Source of the DNA: Variovorax sp. PMC12
Lineage (GTDB): Bacteria; Pseudomonadota; Gammaproteobacteria; Burkholderiales; Burkholderiaceae_C
Direction of reading: 5' to 3'
Length of the DNA stretch: 64,000 bases
NCBI RefSeq assembly: GCF_003019815.1
Contig: NZ_CP027773.1
Coordinates: forward strand, 1,933,001-1,997,000
Shown piece by piece: positions 55,939 to 64,000 of this stretch. Made by a program: the position numbers and the translations under genes. Position 1 is the stretch's first letter; the number at the start of each line of letters is the position of its first letter. Under the pieces are notes generated by a model, which was not told the origin of the DNA, did no database searches, and saw nothing but the letters and a program-made list of their open reading frames with translations.

Positions 55939-56517
55939 ATGAGACATTTCCACTTCGGCCACCACCACTTCCACACCGCGCGCGGCGAGCATGAAGACGG
56001 CCTTTCCGGCGGTCGCGGACACCGTGGCGGGCGCGGCGGCGGCGCTGGCGGCCGCGTGTTCGGCCACGGCGGGCTGCGCTTCGTGCTGCTGCAGCTCATC
56101 GCCGACAAGCCCGCCCACGGCTACGAATTGATCAAGGCCATTGAAGACCGTCTCGGCGGCAGCTATGCGCCCAGCCCCGGCGTGGTCTACCCCACCCTCA
56201 CGCTGCTCGAGGAGCTGGGCTACCTGAGCGTGGAAACCGCCGACAACGGCGGGCGCAAGCGCTACAGCATCACCGCCAGCGGGCACGAATTTCTCGCGGC
56301 CAACCGCGAGACGGCCGACGCCATGATGGCCCGCATGAGCGGCGGCGTCGACGGCGCCGGCCCGCGCGGCGGGCGCCCGCCGCAAGTCACGCGCGCCATA
56401 GAAAACCTCAAGCTCGCCATGCGCATGCGCCTGTCGGGCACACCGCTGACCGAGCAGCAGGCGCACGACTTTGCCGCCGTGCTCGACAGCGCCGCACAGC
56501 AGATCGACAAGATCTGA
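55939..56517 (+). CDS. yqjI: PadR-family regulator, YqjI-like
   Basis: 192 residues. The N-terminus is His-rich (MRHFHFGHHHFHTARGEHE) and Gly-rich, then the PadR winged helix (LIADKPAHGYELIKAIEDR, SPGVVYPTLTLLEELGYL). E. coli YqjI has this same design: a metal-sensing (Ni/Fe) repressor of yqjH, the ferric reductase gene. Here the yqjH-like gene follows directly downstream. ATG 55939 was chosen for its AAGGA spacing. Confidence 0.87.
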   Translation: MRHFHFGHHHFHTARGEHEDGLSGGRGHRGGRGGGAGGRVFGHGGLRFVLLQLIADKPAHGYELIKAIEDRLGGSYAPSPGVVYPTLTLLEELGYLSVETADNGGRKRYSITASGHEFLAANRETADAMMARMSGGVDGAGPRGGRPPQVTRAIENLKLAMRMRLSGTPLTEQQAHDFAAVLDSAAQQIDKI

Positions 56518-56566
56518 GCCACCACCACCGAATCTCAACCCGCCCTGTTCCCACAGGATTCATGCA

Positions 56567-57406
56567 ATGACTGACTTCAGTACTTCGCCAACCGCCTCCG
56601 CACCCGACCGCACGCCGCGCCGGGTGCGGCATGAACTGCGCTTCCGCCAGCTCACGGTCAAGACCGTGGAGCGCGTGACGCCGCACCTGATCCGCGTGAC
56701 GCTCACCGGCGACGACCTCGCGGGCTTCCACAGCCCCGGCTTCGACGACCACGCCAAGATCTTTTTTCCCGACGCCGCCACCGGCAAGCTCACGCTGCCG
56801 ACCGCCGGCCCCGAAGGCCCGGTGTGGCCCGCAAGCGGCCGCCCCACCATGCGCGACTACACGCCGCGCCGCCACGACGCCCAGGCCGGCACGCTGGAAA
56901 TCGACTTCGCGCTGCACGACGCCGGCCCCGCCACGCAATGGGCGGAGCAGGCCAGGCCCGGCGACATCCTCGGCGTGGGCGGCCCTCGCGGCTCTTTCAT
57001 GGTGCCGACCGAATTCGACTGGCACCTGCTGATCGGCGACGACACCGCCCTGCCCGCCATCTCGCGCCGTCTGGCCGAGCTGCCGGCCGGCACACGCGCG
57101 GTGGTGCTGGCGGAGGTCGACAGCGAAGCCGACGAGCTGCCCTTCGAGACCCGCGCCGAACTCACGCTGCAATGGGTGCACAGGCGCGGCGCCGAGCCGG
57201 GCACCAGCCCCGTGCTGCTCGACGCGCTGAAGGCCGCGAAGCTGCCTGCCGGCGACTTCCATGCGTGGGTAGGCTGCGAATCGGCCATCGCCAAGGCGCT
57301 GCGCGCGCATCTGGTGGGCGAGCGCGGCGCGAATCCGAAATGGACGCGGGCCTCGGGCTACTGGCGCAAGGGCGCGGTGGCGACGCACGACACCCACGAC
57401 GAGTGA
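56567..57406 (+). CDS. yqjH: NADPH-dependent ferric-siderophore reductase (SIP family, YqjH-like)
   Basis: 279 residues of the siderophore-interacting protein family. It has an N-terminal FAD domain (RDYTPRR for flavin binding, HDAGPATQWAEQARPGD) and a C-terminal NAD(P)-type domain (HLLIGDDTALPAI, WVGCESAIAKALR). It reduces Fe(III)-siderophores in the cytoplasm to release iron. It is co-directional with the YqjI-like regulator, 49 bases downstream, while in E. coli the two diverge. It fits the nearby receptor system. Confidence 0.93.
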   Translation: MTDFSTSPTASAPDRTPRRVRHELRFRQLTVKTVERVTPHLIRVTLTGDDLAGFHSPGFDDHAKIFFPDAATGKLTLPTAGPEGPVWPASGRPTMRDYTPRRHDAQAGTLEIDFALHDAGPATQWAEQARPGDILGVGGPRGSFMVPTEFDWHLLIGDDTALPAISRRLAELPAGTRAVVLAEVDSEADELPFETRAELTLQWVHRRGAEPGTSPVLLDALKAAKLPAGDFHAWVGCESAIAKALRAHLVGERGANPKWTRASGYWRKGAVATHDTHDE

Positions 57407-57418
57407 CCCGGTATTGCT

Positions 57419-57528
57419 CCTTCCCCCGCTGGGGGAAGGCCGGGATGGGGGCAAGCAGCGCTCGACAACCCGCTGGTGATCGATAAGCCGCCGAGCCCCC
57501 ACCCCTGCCCTCCCCCAGCGGGGGAGGG
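57419..57528. repeat. Dispersed palindromic repeat, copy 2
   Basis: The left arm is a perfect 9-bp stem CCTTCCCCC/GGGGGAAGG (57419-57439). The right arm is CCCTCCCCC/GGGGGAGGG (57508-57528). GGGATGGGGGC and GCCCCCACCCC adjoin them as in copy 1 (11814-11912). It lies between convergent genes and may act as a two-way terminator. Confidence 0.78.
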
Positions 57529-57534
57529 AGAAAT

Positions 57535-59067
57535 TCAATGCGGCACTTCCGCCGGGCCCGACGCCGCCGCACTCCGCTTGGGGCTTCGAATCAGCAGCAG
57601 CAGCGGAATCGCGAGCACCGTGATGATCATCATGATCGCGAAGTCATCCAGGTAACCCACCAGCGCCCCCTGCCGCGTCACTTCGGCATTGAGCAGCGCC
57701 AGCCCGGTCATCGTGTCTGGCGACATCATCTGCGGCAGCGTGGAAAGCGCCTGGTTGCCGGGCGCCACGGTCGAGGCGATCTGCGCATGCGCCTTGCTGG
57801 AGCCTTCGGTCAGCAGCGCCTGCACGATCGAGATGCCCACGCTGCTGCCGATGTTGCGCAGCAGGCTGAAGATGGGCGTGCCCTGGTTGCGCAGCCGCGG
57901 GGCCAGCGTGGCGAAGGTGGCGGTCGACAGCGGCACGAAGGTGAAGCCGATGCCCAGCCCCTGGATGAAACCCGAGACGACGATCAGCGTGCTGTCCATC
58001 TGCAGCGTGAGCCGCGTCATCTGGTAGAGCGAAAACGCGGTGAGGCTGAAGCCCACGGCCATGATGGCGCGCACGTCCACCTTCTGCACCAGCCGCCCGA
58101 CGATGATCATCGCGATCATGGTGCCGACGCCGCGCGGCGCCGTCACCTCGCCGGTGTAGACCACCGGGTAGCCCATCAGGCCCTGCAGAAAGTTGGGCAG
58201 CAGCGCCATCGTCGCGAACAAAATCATGCCGACGATGAAGGCGAACAGCAGGCCGGTGACGAAGTTGCGGTCTTTCAGCAGGTCGCGGTCGAAGAATGAA
58301 ACGCCCTGCACCGTCCACGTGTGTACCACGAAGAATCCGAAGGCCACCAGCGCGGCGGCCGCTTCGAGCTTGATCTCCCACGAGTCGAACCAGTCCAGCT
58401 GCTCGCCCCGGTCCAGAAAGAGCTGCAGCATGCCGATGGCCAGGCTCAGCGTCACGAAGCCGAAGATGTCGAGCTTCTCGCCCTTGGGCCGGCTCTCCGG
58501 CAGATACCGCGCAATGCCCCAGAAGGCGAAGATGCCCACCGGCAGGTTGATGAAGAACACCCAGCGCCAGTCGAAGTTCTCGGTGAGCCAGCCGCCCAGC
58601 AGCGGCCCCAGGATGGGCCCGACCATGATGCCCGCGCCCCAGATCGCCATGGCCTGGCCGACCTTCTCGCGCGGGTTGATGTCCAGCAGCACCGCCTGCG
58701 ACAGCGGCACCAGCGCCGCGCCGAAGATGCCCTGCAGCAGCCGCGCCGCCACGATCCCGACCAGCGAGGTCGCAAGGCCGCACAGCGCCGAAGCCACGGT
58801 GAAGCCGATCACCGAGATGATGAAGACCCGCCGCCTGCCCCAGTGCCCGCAGAGCCAGCCGGTCAGCGGCAGCGCGATGGCCGAGGCCACGATGTACGAG
58901 GTCAGCACCCAGGTGATCTGGTCTTGCGATGCCTGCAGGCTGCCCTGCATGTGCGGCAGCGCGACGTTGGCGATGGTGGTGTCCAGCGCCTGCATGATGG
59001 TCGCCAGCATGATCGAGATGGTGATCATCCCGCGGTGCGGCACCGTGGTTCCGGGCGCGACGCTCAC
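57535..59067 (-). CDS. DHA2-family MFS multidrug transporter (EmrB type)
   Basis: 510 residues with 14 membrane segments. Motifs are the family element MQALDTTIANVALPHMQG in segment 1 and GWLCGHWGRRRVF in the loop after segment 2, and PLLGGWLTENFDWRWVFFINLPVG. DHA2 pumps export drugs using the proton gradient, often with an EmrA adaptor; none is adjacent. The start is GTG 59067, overlapping the MarR stop (GTGA); M14 at 59028 is an alternative. Confidence 0.92.
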   Translation of the reverse strand: MSVAPGTTVPHRGMITISIMLATIMQALDTTIANVALPHMQGSLQASQDQITWVLTSYIVASAIALPLTGWLCGHWGRRRVFIISVIGFTVASALCGLATSLVGIVAARLLQGIFGAALVPLSQAVLLDINPREKVGQAMAIWGAGIMVGPILGPLLGGWLTENFDWRWVFFINLPVGIFAFWGIARYLPESRPKGEKLDIFGFVTLSLAIGMLQLFLDRGEQLDWFDSWEIKLEAAAALVAFGFFVVHTWTVQGVSFFDRDLLKDRNFVTGLLFAFIVGMILFATMALLPNFLQGLMGYPVVYTGEVTAPRGVGTMIAMIIVGRLVQKVDVRAIMAVGFSLTAFSLYQMTRLTLQMDSTLIVVSGFIQGLGIGFTFVPLSTATFATLAPRLRNQGTPIFSLLRNIGSSVGISIVQALLTEGSSKAHAQIASTVAPGNQALSTLPQMMSPDTMTGLALLNAEVTRQGALVGYLDDFAIMMIITVLAIPLLLLIRSPKRSAAASGPAEVPH

Positions 59068-59531
59068 GGCTTCTGCCCTCCGCCCGAGGTGATGTCGACC
59101 AGGCTGCCGTGCACCTTGCCGAGCAGGCCCAGCAACTGGGCGCGCTCGGCCTGCGACAGCACCGACATCACGCGGGCGTTGAGCCCGTCGCTGATGCTCA
59201 GCGCGGCGTCGAGCGCTTCTTCGGCGCTGGGCTCCAGGTGGATCCTGTTGACGCGGCGGTCGGTCGGGCTGGGTTCGCGGCGGATCCAGCCGGCCGCGGC
59301 CATGCGGTCGCACAGGCCGGCCACGGCCATCGGCGTGAGGTCGAGGCGCTGCGCGAGTTCGGCCTGCGACAGCGGCTCGTCTTCGTCATGCATGGCCAGC
59401 GCGCCGAGCAGGCGGCACTGGGCGCTGGTGAGTCCGATGCGTTCGCGCGCGAGGCGGTCGAACTCTTCGCTGTAGAGCTTGCCCACGCTCTTGACGAGGA
59501 AGCCGAAGCGCTGGGTGAAGTCCCTTTTCAT
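59064..59531 (-). CDS. MarR-family regulator 2
   Basis: 155 residues, winged helix LSQAELAQRLDLTPMAVAGLCDRMAAAGWIRR and wing SPTDRRVNRI. It is co-transcribed with and overlaps the MFS gene, so it most likely represses its own operon. A palindrome at 59539-59549 sits 8 bases before its start. Confidence 0.92.
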   Translation of the reverse strand: MKRDFTQRFGFLVKSVGKLYSEEFDRLARERIGLTSAQCRLLGALAMHDEDEPLSQAELAQRLDLTPMAVAGLCDRMAAAGWIRREPSPTDRRVNRIHLEPSAEEALDAALSISDGLNARVMSVLSQAERAQLLGLLGKVHGSLVDITSGGGQKP

Positions 59532-59538
59532 AAGGGAC

Positions 59539-59549
59539 TAGATTATCTA
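59539..59549. promoter_or_regulatory. Operator-like palindrome before MarR regulator 2
   Basis: TAGAT-T-ATCTA, perfect 5-bp arms, within an AT-rich patch directly upstream of the MarR-MFS operon, where the promoter should be. Confidence 0.55.
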
Positions 59550-59588
59550 CATGTTTATTAGTTTGGCATTAGCGAGCGCCGGCACCCG

Positions 59589-60566
59589 TCAGAGCCAGCC
59601 GGCCCGCCTGAAGCGGTAATACAGGTAGCTGCAGGTGCTGACGATCAGCGCCAGCGCCACCGGGTAGCCGTAGCGGAATTTCAGCTCCGGCATGTGCTCG
59701 AAGTTCATGCCCCAGATGCCGGCGAACGCGGTGCACACCGCGAAGATGCTGGCCCAGGCGGCGAGCCGCTTGGTGACTTCGCTCTCCTCGATGGTCACCA
59801 TCGACAGGTTCACCTGGATAGCGGTGGCGATGGTGTCGCGCACCGCGTCGATGGAGCCGTTGATGCGGCCCAGGTGGTCGCCCACGTCGCGGAAATACTC
59901 TTGCGAACTCATGCAGATCTGCGGCACCCGTCCGCCGTGCATCTTGCCGGCCGCCTCCAGCAGCGGCGCCACGGCGCGCTTGAGGGTCATGCTGCGGCGC
60001 TTGAGGTCGTACAGCTGCTTGATCTTGTCGCGCGCCGCGCCGCCCTGGCCGAAGATCTGCTGTTCGATCGCCTCCAGCTCCACCTCCAGCGCGTCGATCA
60101 CCGGAAAATAGCGGTCGACCACCGCGTCCATCAGCGCATAGAGCACGAAGCCCGCGCCGTTGCGCAGCAGCTCGGGTTCGCGCTCGCAGCGCTCGCGCAC
60201 GCCCAGGAAGCCCTGCTGGCTGCGGTTGCGCACCGACAGCACGTAGTTCTTGCCGACGAACACGTCGACCTCGCCCACGTTGGTGCAGTGCTCGCCCTCG
60301 GGCGATGGTTCCACCAGGTGCATGACCACGAACAGCGAATCACCGTATTCCTCCACCTTCGGGCGCTGGTGGCCGTGGTGGGCGTCTTCCACCGCCAGCG
60401 GGTGCAGGTTGAATTCCTTCTGCATTTCGCCGAGCTCGGCGTCCGAGGCGTCGCTGAGCGCCACCCACACGAAGCAGCCCGGCCGGGAGATGTAGTCGCT
60501 GATGTCCTCGACCGAGATGTCGGCGAGCTTGGAGCCGTTTTCATAGGCGACGCAATTGATGAGCAT
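59589..60566 (-). CDS. corA: Magnesium/cobalt transport protein CorA
   Basis: 325 residues. A long soluble N-terminal domain precedes two C-terminal membrane helices, with the selectivity motif GMNFEHMPEL at the end of the first. CorA forms pentamers that let Mg2+ (also Co2+, Ni2+) enter. The cytoplasmic tail YYRFRRAGWL is basic, as usual. Confidence 0.94.
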   Translation of the reverse strand: MLINCVAYENGSKLADISVEDISDYISRPGCFVWVALSDASDAELGEMQKEFNLHPLAVEDAHHGHQRPKVEEYGDSLFVVMHLVEPSPEGEHCTNVGEVDVFVGKNYVLSVRNRSQQGFLGVRERCEREPELLRNGAGFVLYALMDAVVDRYFPVIDALEVELEAIEQQIFGQGGAARDKIKQLYDLKRRSMTLKRAVAPLLEAAGKMHGGRVPQICMSSQEYFRDVGDHLGRINGSIDAVRDTIATAIQVNLSMVTIEESEVTKRLAAWASIFAVCTAFAGIWGMNFEHMPELKFRYGYPVALALIVSTCSYLYYRFRRAGWL

Positions 60567-60703
60567 CGGTACTCCCGCAGTTCACGTTGGTGCAATCTGC
60601 GCATGGTGCCACGAGGCGGCGGCAGTGGCTTGCGGCGCGCGTGCCACAGCCGATTCAGGTTGGTCGGCTAGAGTTCGCGCTCGTCCGCCTGGCAAACGGA
60701 CCA

Positions 60704-60709
60704 TATAAA
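60704..60709 (+). promoter_or_regulatory. -10-like box before the diguanylate cyclase
   Basis: TATAAA in an AT-rich island (CATATAAATAG) in otherwise GC-rich DNA; no good -35. It would start transcription near 60716, just before a short leader ORF. Confidence 0.4.
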
Positions 60710-60728
60710 TAGATGAGGGGGGAGGATC

Positions 60729-60764
60729 ATGGAAACAAGTTCGTACGGGGAATCGATCAAGTGA
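60729..60764 (+). CDS. Eleven-residue leader ORF overlapping the diguanylate cyclase start
   Basis: ATG at 60729 follows the best ribosome-binding site of the locus (GGAGG at 60721-60725) and encodes METSSYGESIK. Its TGA (60762-60764) overlaps the GTG at 60761 of the cyclase frame (GTGA). It may couple or tune translation of the cyclase; expression is unproven. Confidence 0.4.
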   Translation: METSSYGESIK

Positions 60765-62290
60765 AGCGGGACGTTGGCCTTGCAAAGGCCCTGCTTCTGG
60801 CCGTCATGGTTTCGGTGTCGACTGCCACGGCCTGGCAGCTCTGGGTGGTGCGCCACCAGACGCTGGCCGCGGCCGGCACCAACAATCTCAACCTGGCCAA
60901 GGCGCTGAACATCTATGCCGAAGGCGTCTTCACGCAGAGCGACATGCTGCTGCAGGGCGTGGCCGACACCCTGGTTTCGGAAGACGACGCGCATGGGCAC
61001 CTGCAGCGCGTGCAGTCGCTGATCGAGCACCAGAAGCGCATGCTCGACCAGCTCGACGGCGTGGCCGTCCTCGACGCCCAGGGCAACTGGCTGCTGTACT
61101 CCAAGGGGCAAGTCCCGCCGGGCACCAACAGCGCGCAGCGGCCCTACTTCACGCACCATCGCGACACCCGCTCGAACGAGATCTTCATCAGTCCGCCGCT
61201 GCGCAACCCGTTCTCGGGTGAATGGGGAATCACGGTCAGCCGGCGGCTGGAAGACCGCGAGGGCAGATTCGCCGGCGTCGCGGTCATCGGGCTGGGCCTG
61301 GCAAATTTCCTGCGCGCCTTCGGCACCATCGCCCTTGGCAGCAGCGGCACCATCAGCCTGACGACCAACGCCGGAAAGATGCTGGTGCTCTATCCCTACC
61401 GCGAACAGGATATCGGGCTCGATTTTTCCAAGTCGGCCAACTTCCAGCGCCACTTTGCCGGCACGGTGGGCACGGCCTCGTTCCGCTCCAGCATGGACGG
61501 GCGGCAACGGCTCTACGCCTTTCGCAAGAGCGACCGCTACCCGGTGCTGACCACGGTCACGCTGCGCCACGACGAGGCACTGCAGGCCTGGCGGCAACAG
61601 GCACTGCTCACGGTCGGCGTGGTGGGGGCCCTGCTCGCGGCAATGGCGGCGGTGGGCTGGCGGCTGATCATCAACATCGGCCGGCGTGTCAGCGCCGAGG
61701 CCTCGCTGAGGGCCGCGCGCGAGGACCTGCTGCAGGCCAACCGCCGGCTGGCCGTGCTGGCCACGCAGGACCAGCTCACCGGGCTGGCCAACCGCCGCAG
61801 CTTCGACGAGGTGCTGTCTCAGGAATGCCGCCGCGCGGTGCGCGAAGGAACCAGCCTCGCGCTGCTGCTGCTCGACCTGGACTACTTCAAGCGCTTCAAC
61901 GACGAATACGGCCACGTGGCCGGCGACCAATGCCTGAGGGCGGTCGCCGACGCCTTGCGGCAATGCGTCAGGCGCCCGGGCGACCTGGTGGCGCGCTACG
62001 GCGGCGAGGAACTGGCGGTCATCCTGCCCAACACCGAGCTGCCCGGCGCCCTGGCCGTCGCCGACCAGCTGCTCGCACATGTGCGCGAGCTGGACATTCC
62101 GCATCGCGCCAGCCCGCATGAACGGGTCACCGTGAGCATCGGCGCGGCCACGCTGTGGGGCACGCAGGCCAGCGGGCCCGAGCAGCGGCTCATAGAGGCC
62201 GCCGACAGCGCACTGTACAGGGCCAAGGAAATCGGGCGCAACCGCGCGATGGGGCATGAAGAGCGATTGGATGGCCGGGCGCCCGGCTGA
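60761..62290 (+). CDS. Membrane diguanylate cyclase with extracellular sensor domain
   Basis: 509 residues. Two membrane helices (about residues 8-27 and 284-305) flank a periplasmic sensor region that looks like a Cache domain (AVLDAQGNWLLYS, RPYFTHHRD). The C-terminal GGDEF domain has active-site GGEEL (414-418) and the inhibitory site RPGD (405-408), so it should make cyclic-di-GMP under product control. GTG 60761 was chosen; ATG 60713 is in frame but lacks a ribosome-binding site and probably precedes the transcription start. Confidence 0.9.
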   Translation: MKRDVGLAKALLLAVMVSVSTATAWQLWVVRHQTLAAAGTNNLNLAKALNIYAEGVFTQSDMLLQGVADTLVSEDDAHGHLQRVQSLIEHQKRMLDQLDGVAVLDAQGNWLLYSKGQVPPGTNSAQRPYFTHHRDTRSNEIFISPPLRNPFSGEWGITVSRRLEDREGRFAGVAVIGLGLANFLRAFGTIALGSSGTISLTTNAGKMLVLYPYREQDIGLDFSKSANFQRHFAGTVGTASFRSSMDGRQRLYAFRKSDRYPVLTTVTLRHDEALQAWRQQALLTVGVVGALLAAMAAVGWRLIINIGRRVSAEASLRAAREDLLQANRRLAVLATQDQLTGLANRRSFDEVLSQECRRAVREGTSLALLLLDLDYFKRFNDEYGHVAGDQCLRAVADALRQCVRRPGDLVARYGGEELAVILPNTELPGALAVADQLLAHVRELDIPHRASPHERVTVSIGAATLWGTQASGPEQRLIEAADSALYRAKEIGRNRAMGHEERLDGRAPG

Positions 62291-62325
62291 GGCCGGCAGC
62301 AGCCCGGCGCGGCGCGCACCGAACG

Positions 62326-62331
62326 TAAAAT
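62326..62331 (+). promoter_or_regulatory. -10-like box upstream of mutS
   Basis: GTAAAATGCC has the same form as the boxes before suhB and fecI. It lies 163 bases before the mutS ATG; no good -35 is seen. Confidence 0.4.
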
Positions 62332-62493
62332 GCCCCGGCATTCCGCCCGTGCACATGCGGGCTCCGGCGCCGCGCTCCCCCATGCACTCCCCCAGCAAGC
62401 CCCCCAGTTCCGCGGAGGCAGGCCGCCGCTCCATGGCGCCCGGCACTGCCGCCCCCGCGCGCCGGTGGCACGGATCGCAAGTTATTGATTGAA

Positions 62494-64000
62494 ATGAACA
62501 AGTCAGACGTCTCTGCGCACACGCCCATGATGGCCCAGTACCTGGGCCTGAAAGCCGACCATCCGGACACCCTGCTGTTCTACCGGATGGGCGACTTCTA
62601 CGAGCTCTTCTGGGGCGACGCCGAGAAGGCCGCGCGCCTGCTCGACATCACGCTCACCCAGCGCGGCCAGTCGGCCGGCCAGCCGGTGGTGATGTGCGGC
62701 GTGCCCTTCCACGCGGTCGACACCTACCTCGCGCGGCTCATCAAGCTGGGCGAATCGGTCGCCATCTGCGAGCAGGTGGGCGAGGTCGGCGCCAGCAAGG
62801 GCCCGGTCGAGCGCAAGGTGGTGCGCGTGGTCACGCCCGGCACGCTGACCGACGCCGAGCTGCTCAACGACAAGAGCGAATCGCTGCTGCTGGCCGTGCA
62901 TGCCGGCTCGCGCAATACATGCGGGCTGGCCTGGCTCAGCGTGACCGGCGCCGAACTGCGGCTGGCCGAATGCCCGGCCGACGCGCTCGAAGCCTGGATC
63001 GCGCGCATCGCGCCCAGCGAATTGCTCTACAGCGCCGAGGTGACGCCGGCCTTCGAGCAGCGCCTGAAGGCCGCGCGCGGCGCCACGCCCTTCACGCTGT
63101 CGATCCGCCCCGCGTGGCAGTTCGACGGCGGCCTGGGCGAGCGCAAGCTCTGCGAACAGATGGGCAGCAACAGCCTGGCCGCCTGGAACGCCGAATCGCT
63201 GACCAACGCACACGCCGCCGCCGCCGCGCTGCTGGGCTATGCCGAGCACACGCAGGGCCGCGCGCTGTCGCACGTGCAGCGCCTGTCGGTCGAGCGCGAC
63301 GGCGACCTGATCGAGCTGCCGCCCACCACGCGCCGCAACCTCGAACTGGTGCAGACGCTGCGCGGCGAAGAATCGCCCACCATGTTCTCGCTGCTCGACA
63401 CCTGCATGACGGGCATGGGCAGCCGGCTGCTGAAGCGCTGGCTGCTGTCGCCCCGACGCGACCGCTCCGAGGCGCAGGAGCGGCTCGAAGCCATCGGCGC
63501 GCTGCAGGCCACGGTGCTCGGCGCCACGGCCGCGCCCTGGCGCACGCTGCGCGAGCAGCTCAAGAACACCAGCGACGTGGAGCGCATCGCCGCCCGCATC
63601 GCGCTGCGGCAGGTGCGCCCGCGCGAGCTGCTGGCGCTGCGCCAGGCGCTGGCCAAGGCGGAGCAACTGGCGCCGCTGCTGCCCGGCGGCGCCGCGCTGC
63701 TGGCCCGGATCACCGAGCGCCTGGCGCCGCCGCCGGGCTGCGCCGACCTGCTGGCGAGCGCCATCAAGCCCGACCCGTCGGCGCTGGTGCGCGACGGCGG
63801 CGTCATCGCCACCGGGCATGACGCCGAACTCGACGAGCTGCGCGCCATCAGCGAGAACTGCGACGACTTCTTGCTGAAGCTCGAAGTCAGCGAACGCGAG
63901 CGCACCGGCATCAGCAACCTGCGGGTGCAGTTCAACCGGGTGCACGGCTTCTACATCGAGGTGACGCAAAGCGCGCTCTCGAAGGTGCCCGACAACTACC
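62494..64000 (+). CDS. mutS: DNA mismatch repair protein MutS, 5' part (cut by window end)
   Basis: 502 codons are visible and the frame runs off the window. The N-terminal mismatch-recognition motif FYE (35-37, in RMGDFYELF) is present, then the connector and the start of the core domain (MTGMGSRLLKRWLLSP). MutS binds mismatches and recruits MutL. ATG 62494 was chosen: MNKSDVSAHTPMMAQYLGLK fits the family start. The ATPase domain lies beyond the window. Confidence 0.97.
   Translation, partial: MNKSDVSAHTPMMAQYLGLKADHPDTLLFYRMGDFYELFWGDAEKAARLLDITLTQRGQSAGQPVVMCGVPFHAVDTYLARLIKLGESVAICEQVGEVGASKGPVERKVVRVVTPGTLTDAELLNDKSESLLLAVHAGSRNTCGLAWLSVTGAELRLAECPADALEAWIARIAPSELLYSAEVTPAFEQRLKAARGATPFTLSIRPAWQFDGGLGERKLCEQMGSNSLAAWNAESLTNAHAAAAALLGYAEHTQGRALSHVQRLSVERDGDLIELPPTTRRNLELVQTLRGEESPTMFSLLDTCMTGMGSRLLKRWLLSPRRDRSEAQERLEAIGALQATVLGATAAPWRTLREQLKNTSDVERIAARIALRQVRPRELLALRQALAKAEQLAPLLPGGAALLARITERLAPPPGCADLLASAIKPDPSALVRDGGVIATGHDAELDELRAISENCDDFLLKLEVSERERTGISNLRVQFNRVHGFYIEVTQSALSKVPDNY

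Noticed and set aside
60668..62446. 592-codon minus-strand frame
   Set aside because: Antisense to the diguanylate cyclase with GGEEL and RPGD motifs; no features of its own.

Overview
The window reads as chromosomal DNA of a GC-rich betaproteobacterium, most likely Comamonadaceae (order Burkholderiales) and close to Variovorax. The reasons are strong GC bias at third codon positions, several orphan Bug/TctC binding proteins, a complete czc/cad metal block, TAAAAT-type -10 boxes, and housekeeping genes such as rpsU-yqeY, mog, trmJ/cysE, suhB and mutS. This assignment is inference; no rRNA or tRNA gene is visible. Two stretches, about 1-3,100 and about 40,300-47,900, are clearly more AT-rich and look acquired. 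Layout: (a) 1-2,904 is AT-rich and holds the 3' part of a peptide/bacteriocin-type ABC exporter overlapping a membrane-anchored S9-like serine hydrolase. (b) 3,247-12,916 is core: a sterol-desaturase-type oxygenase, an NlpC/P60-like lipoprotein, a BaiN/HI0933 flavoprotein, rpsU with its leader and terminator, yqeY, a NUDIX hydrolase, a TauE/SafE permease with a divergent LysR regulator, pmbA, yjgA and mog. (c) 12,976-28,276 covers peroxide and metal resistance: katG, then czcICBA with a divergent two-component system, a CPA2-type antiporter, a Zn/Cd/Pb P-type ATPase and its divergent MerR regulator. (d) 28,286-35,643 holds cysE and trmJ, then suhB-FUSC-MscS, then a DUF418 protein. (e) 35,640-40,241 holds a PcaQ-like LysR gene divergent from two orphan solute-binding proteins and a cytoplasmic sulfatase, which suggests uptake and desulfation of a sulfated organic compound. 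(f) 40,506-47,880 is an accessory block. Its centre is a tightly overlapping three-gene operon: a class-2 OLD/Toprim nuclease (GajA-like), a UvrD-family helicase (GajB-like) and a PIN-like protein. I read this as a three-component Gabija-type anti-phage system and as the strongest discovery candidate here. Small unknown genes and a DUF2750 gene follow. (g) 47,940-49,764 holds a DUF3883 protein and a DUF1266 protein. (h) 49,881-59,531 concerns iron and drug response: a Fur box with fecI-fecR and a TonB-dependent receptor, a MarR/TetX-like pair with twin operators, a YqjI-like PadR regulator with a YqjH-like ferric-siderophore reductase, and a MarR/DHA2-MFS pair. (i) 59,589-64,000 holds corA, a membrane diguanylate cyclase and the 5' part of mutS, cut by the window edge. 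Most genes sit in short operons with 1-11 base overlaps (TGATG, ATGA, GTGA). Several divergent promoters carry readable palindromic operators. Long antisense ORFs opposite GC-rich genes were treated as artefacts.
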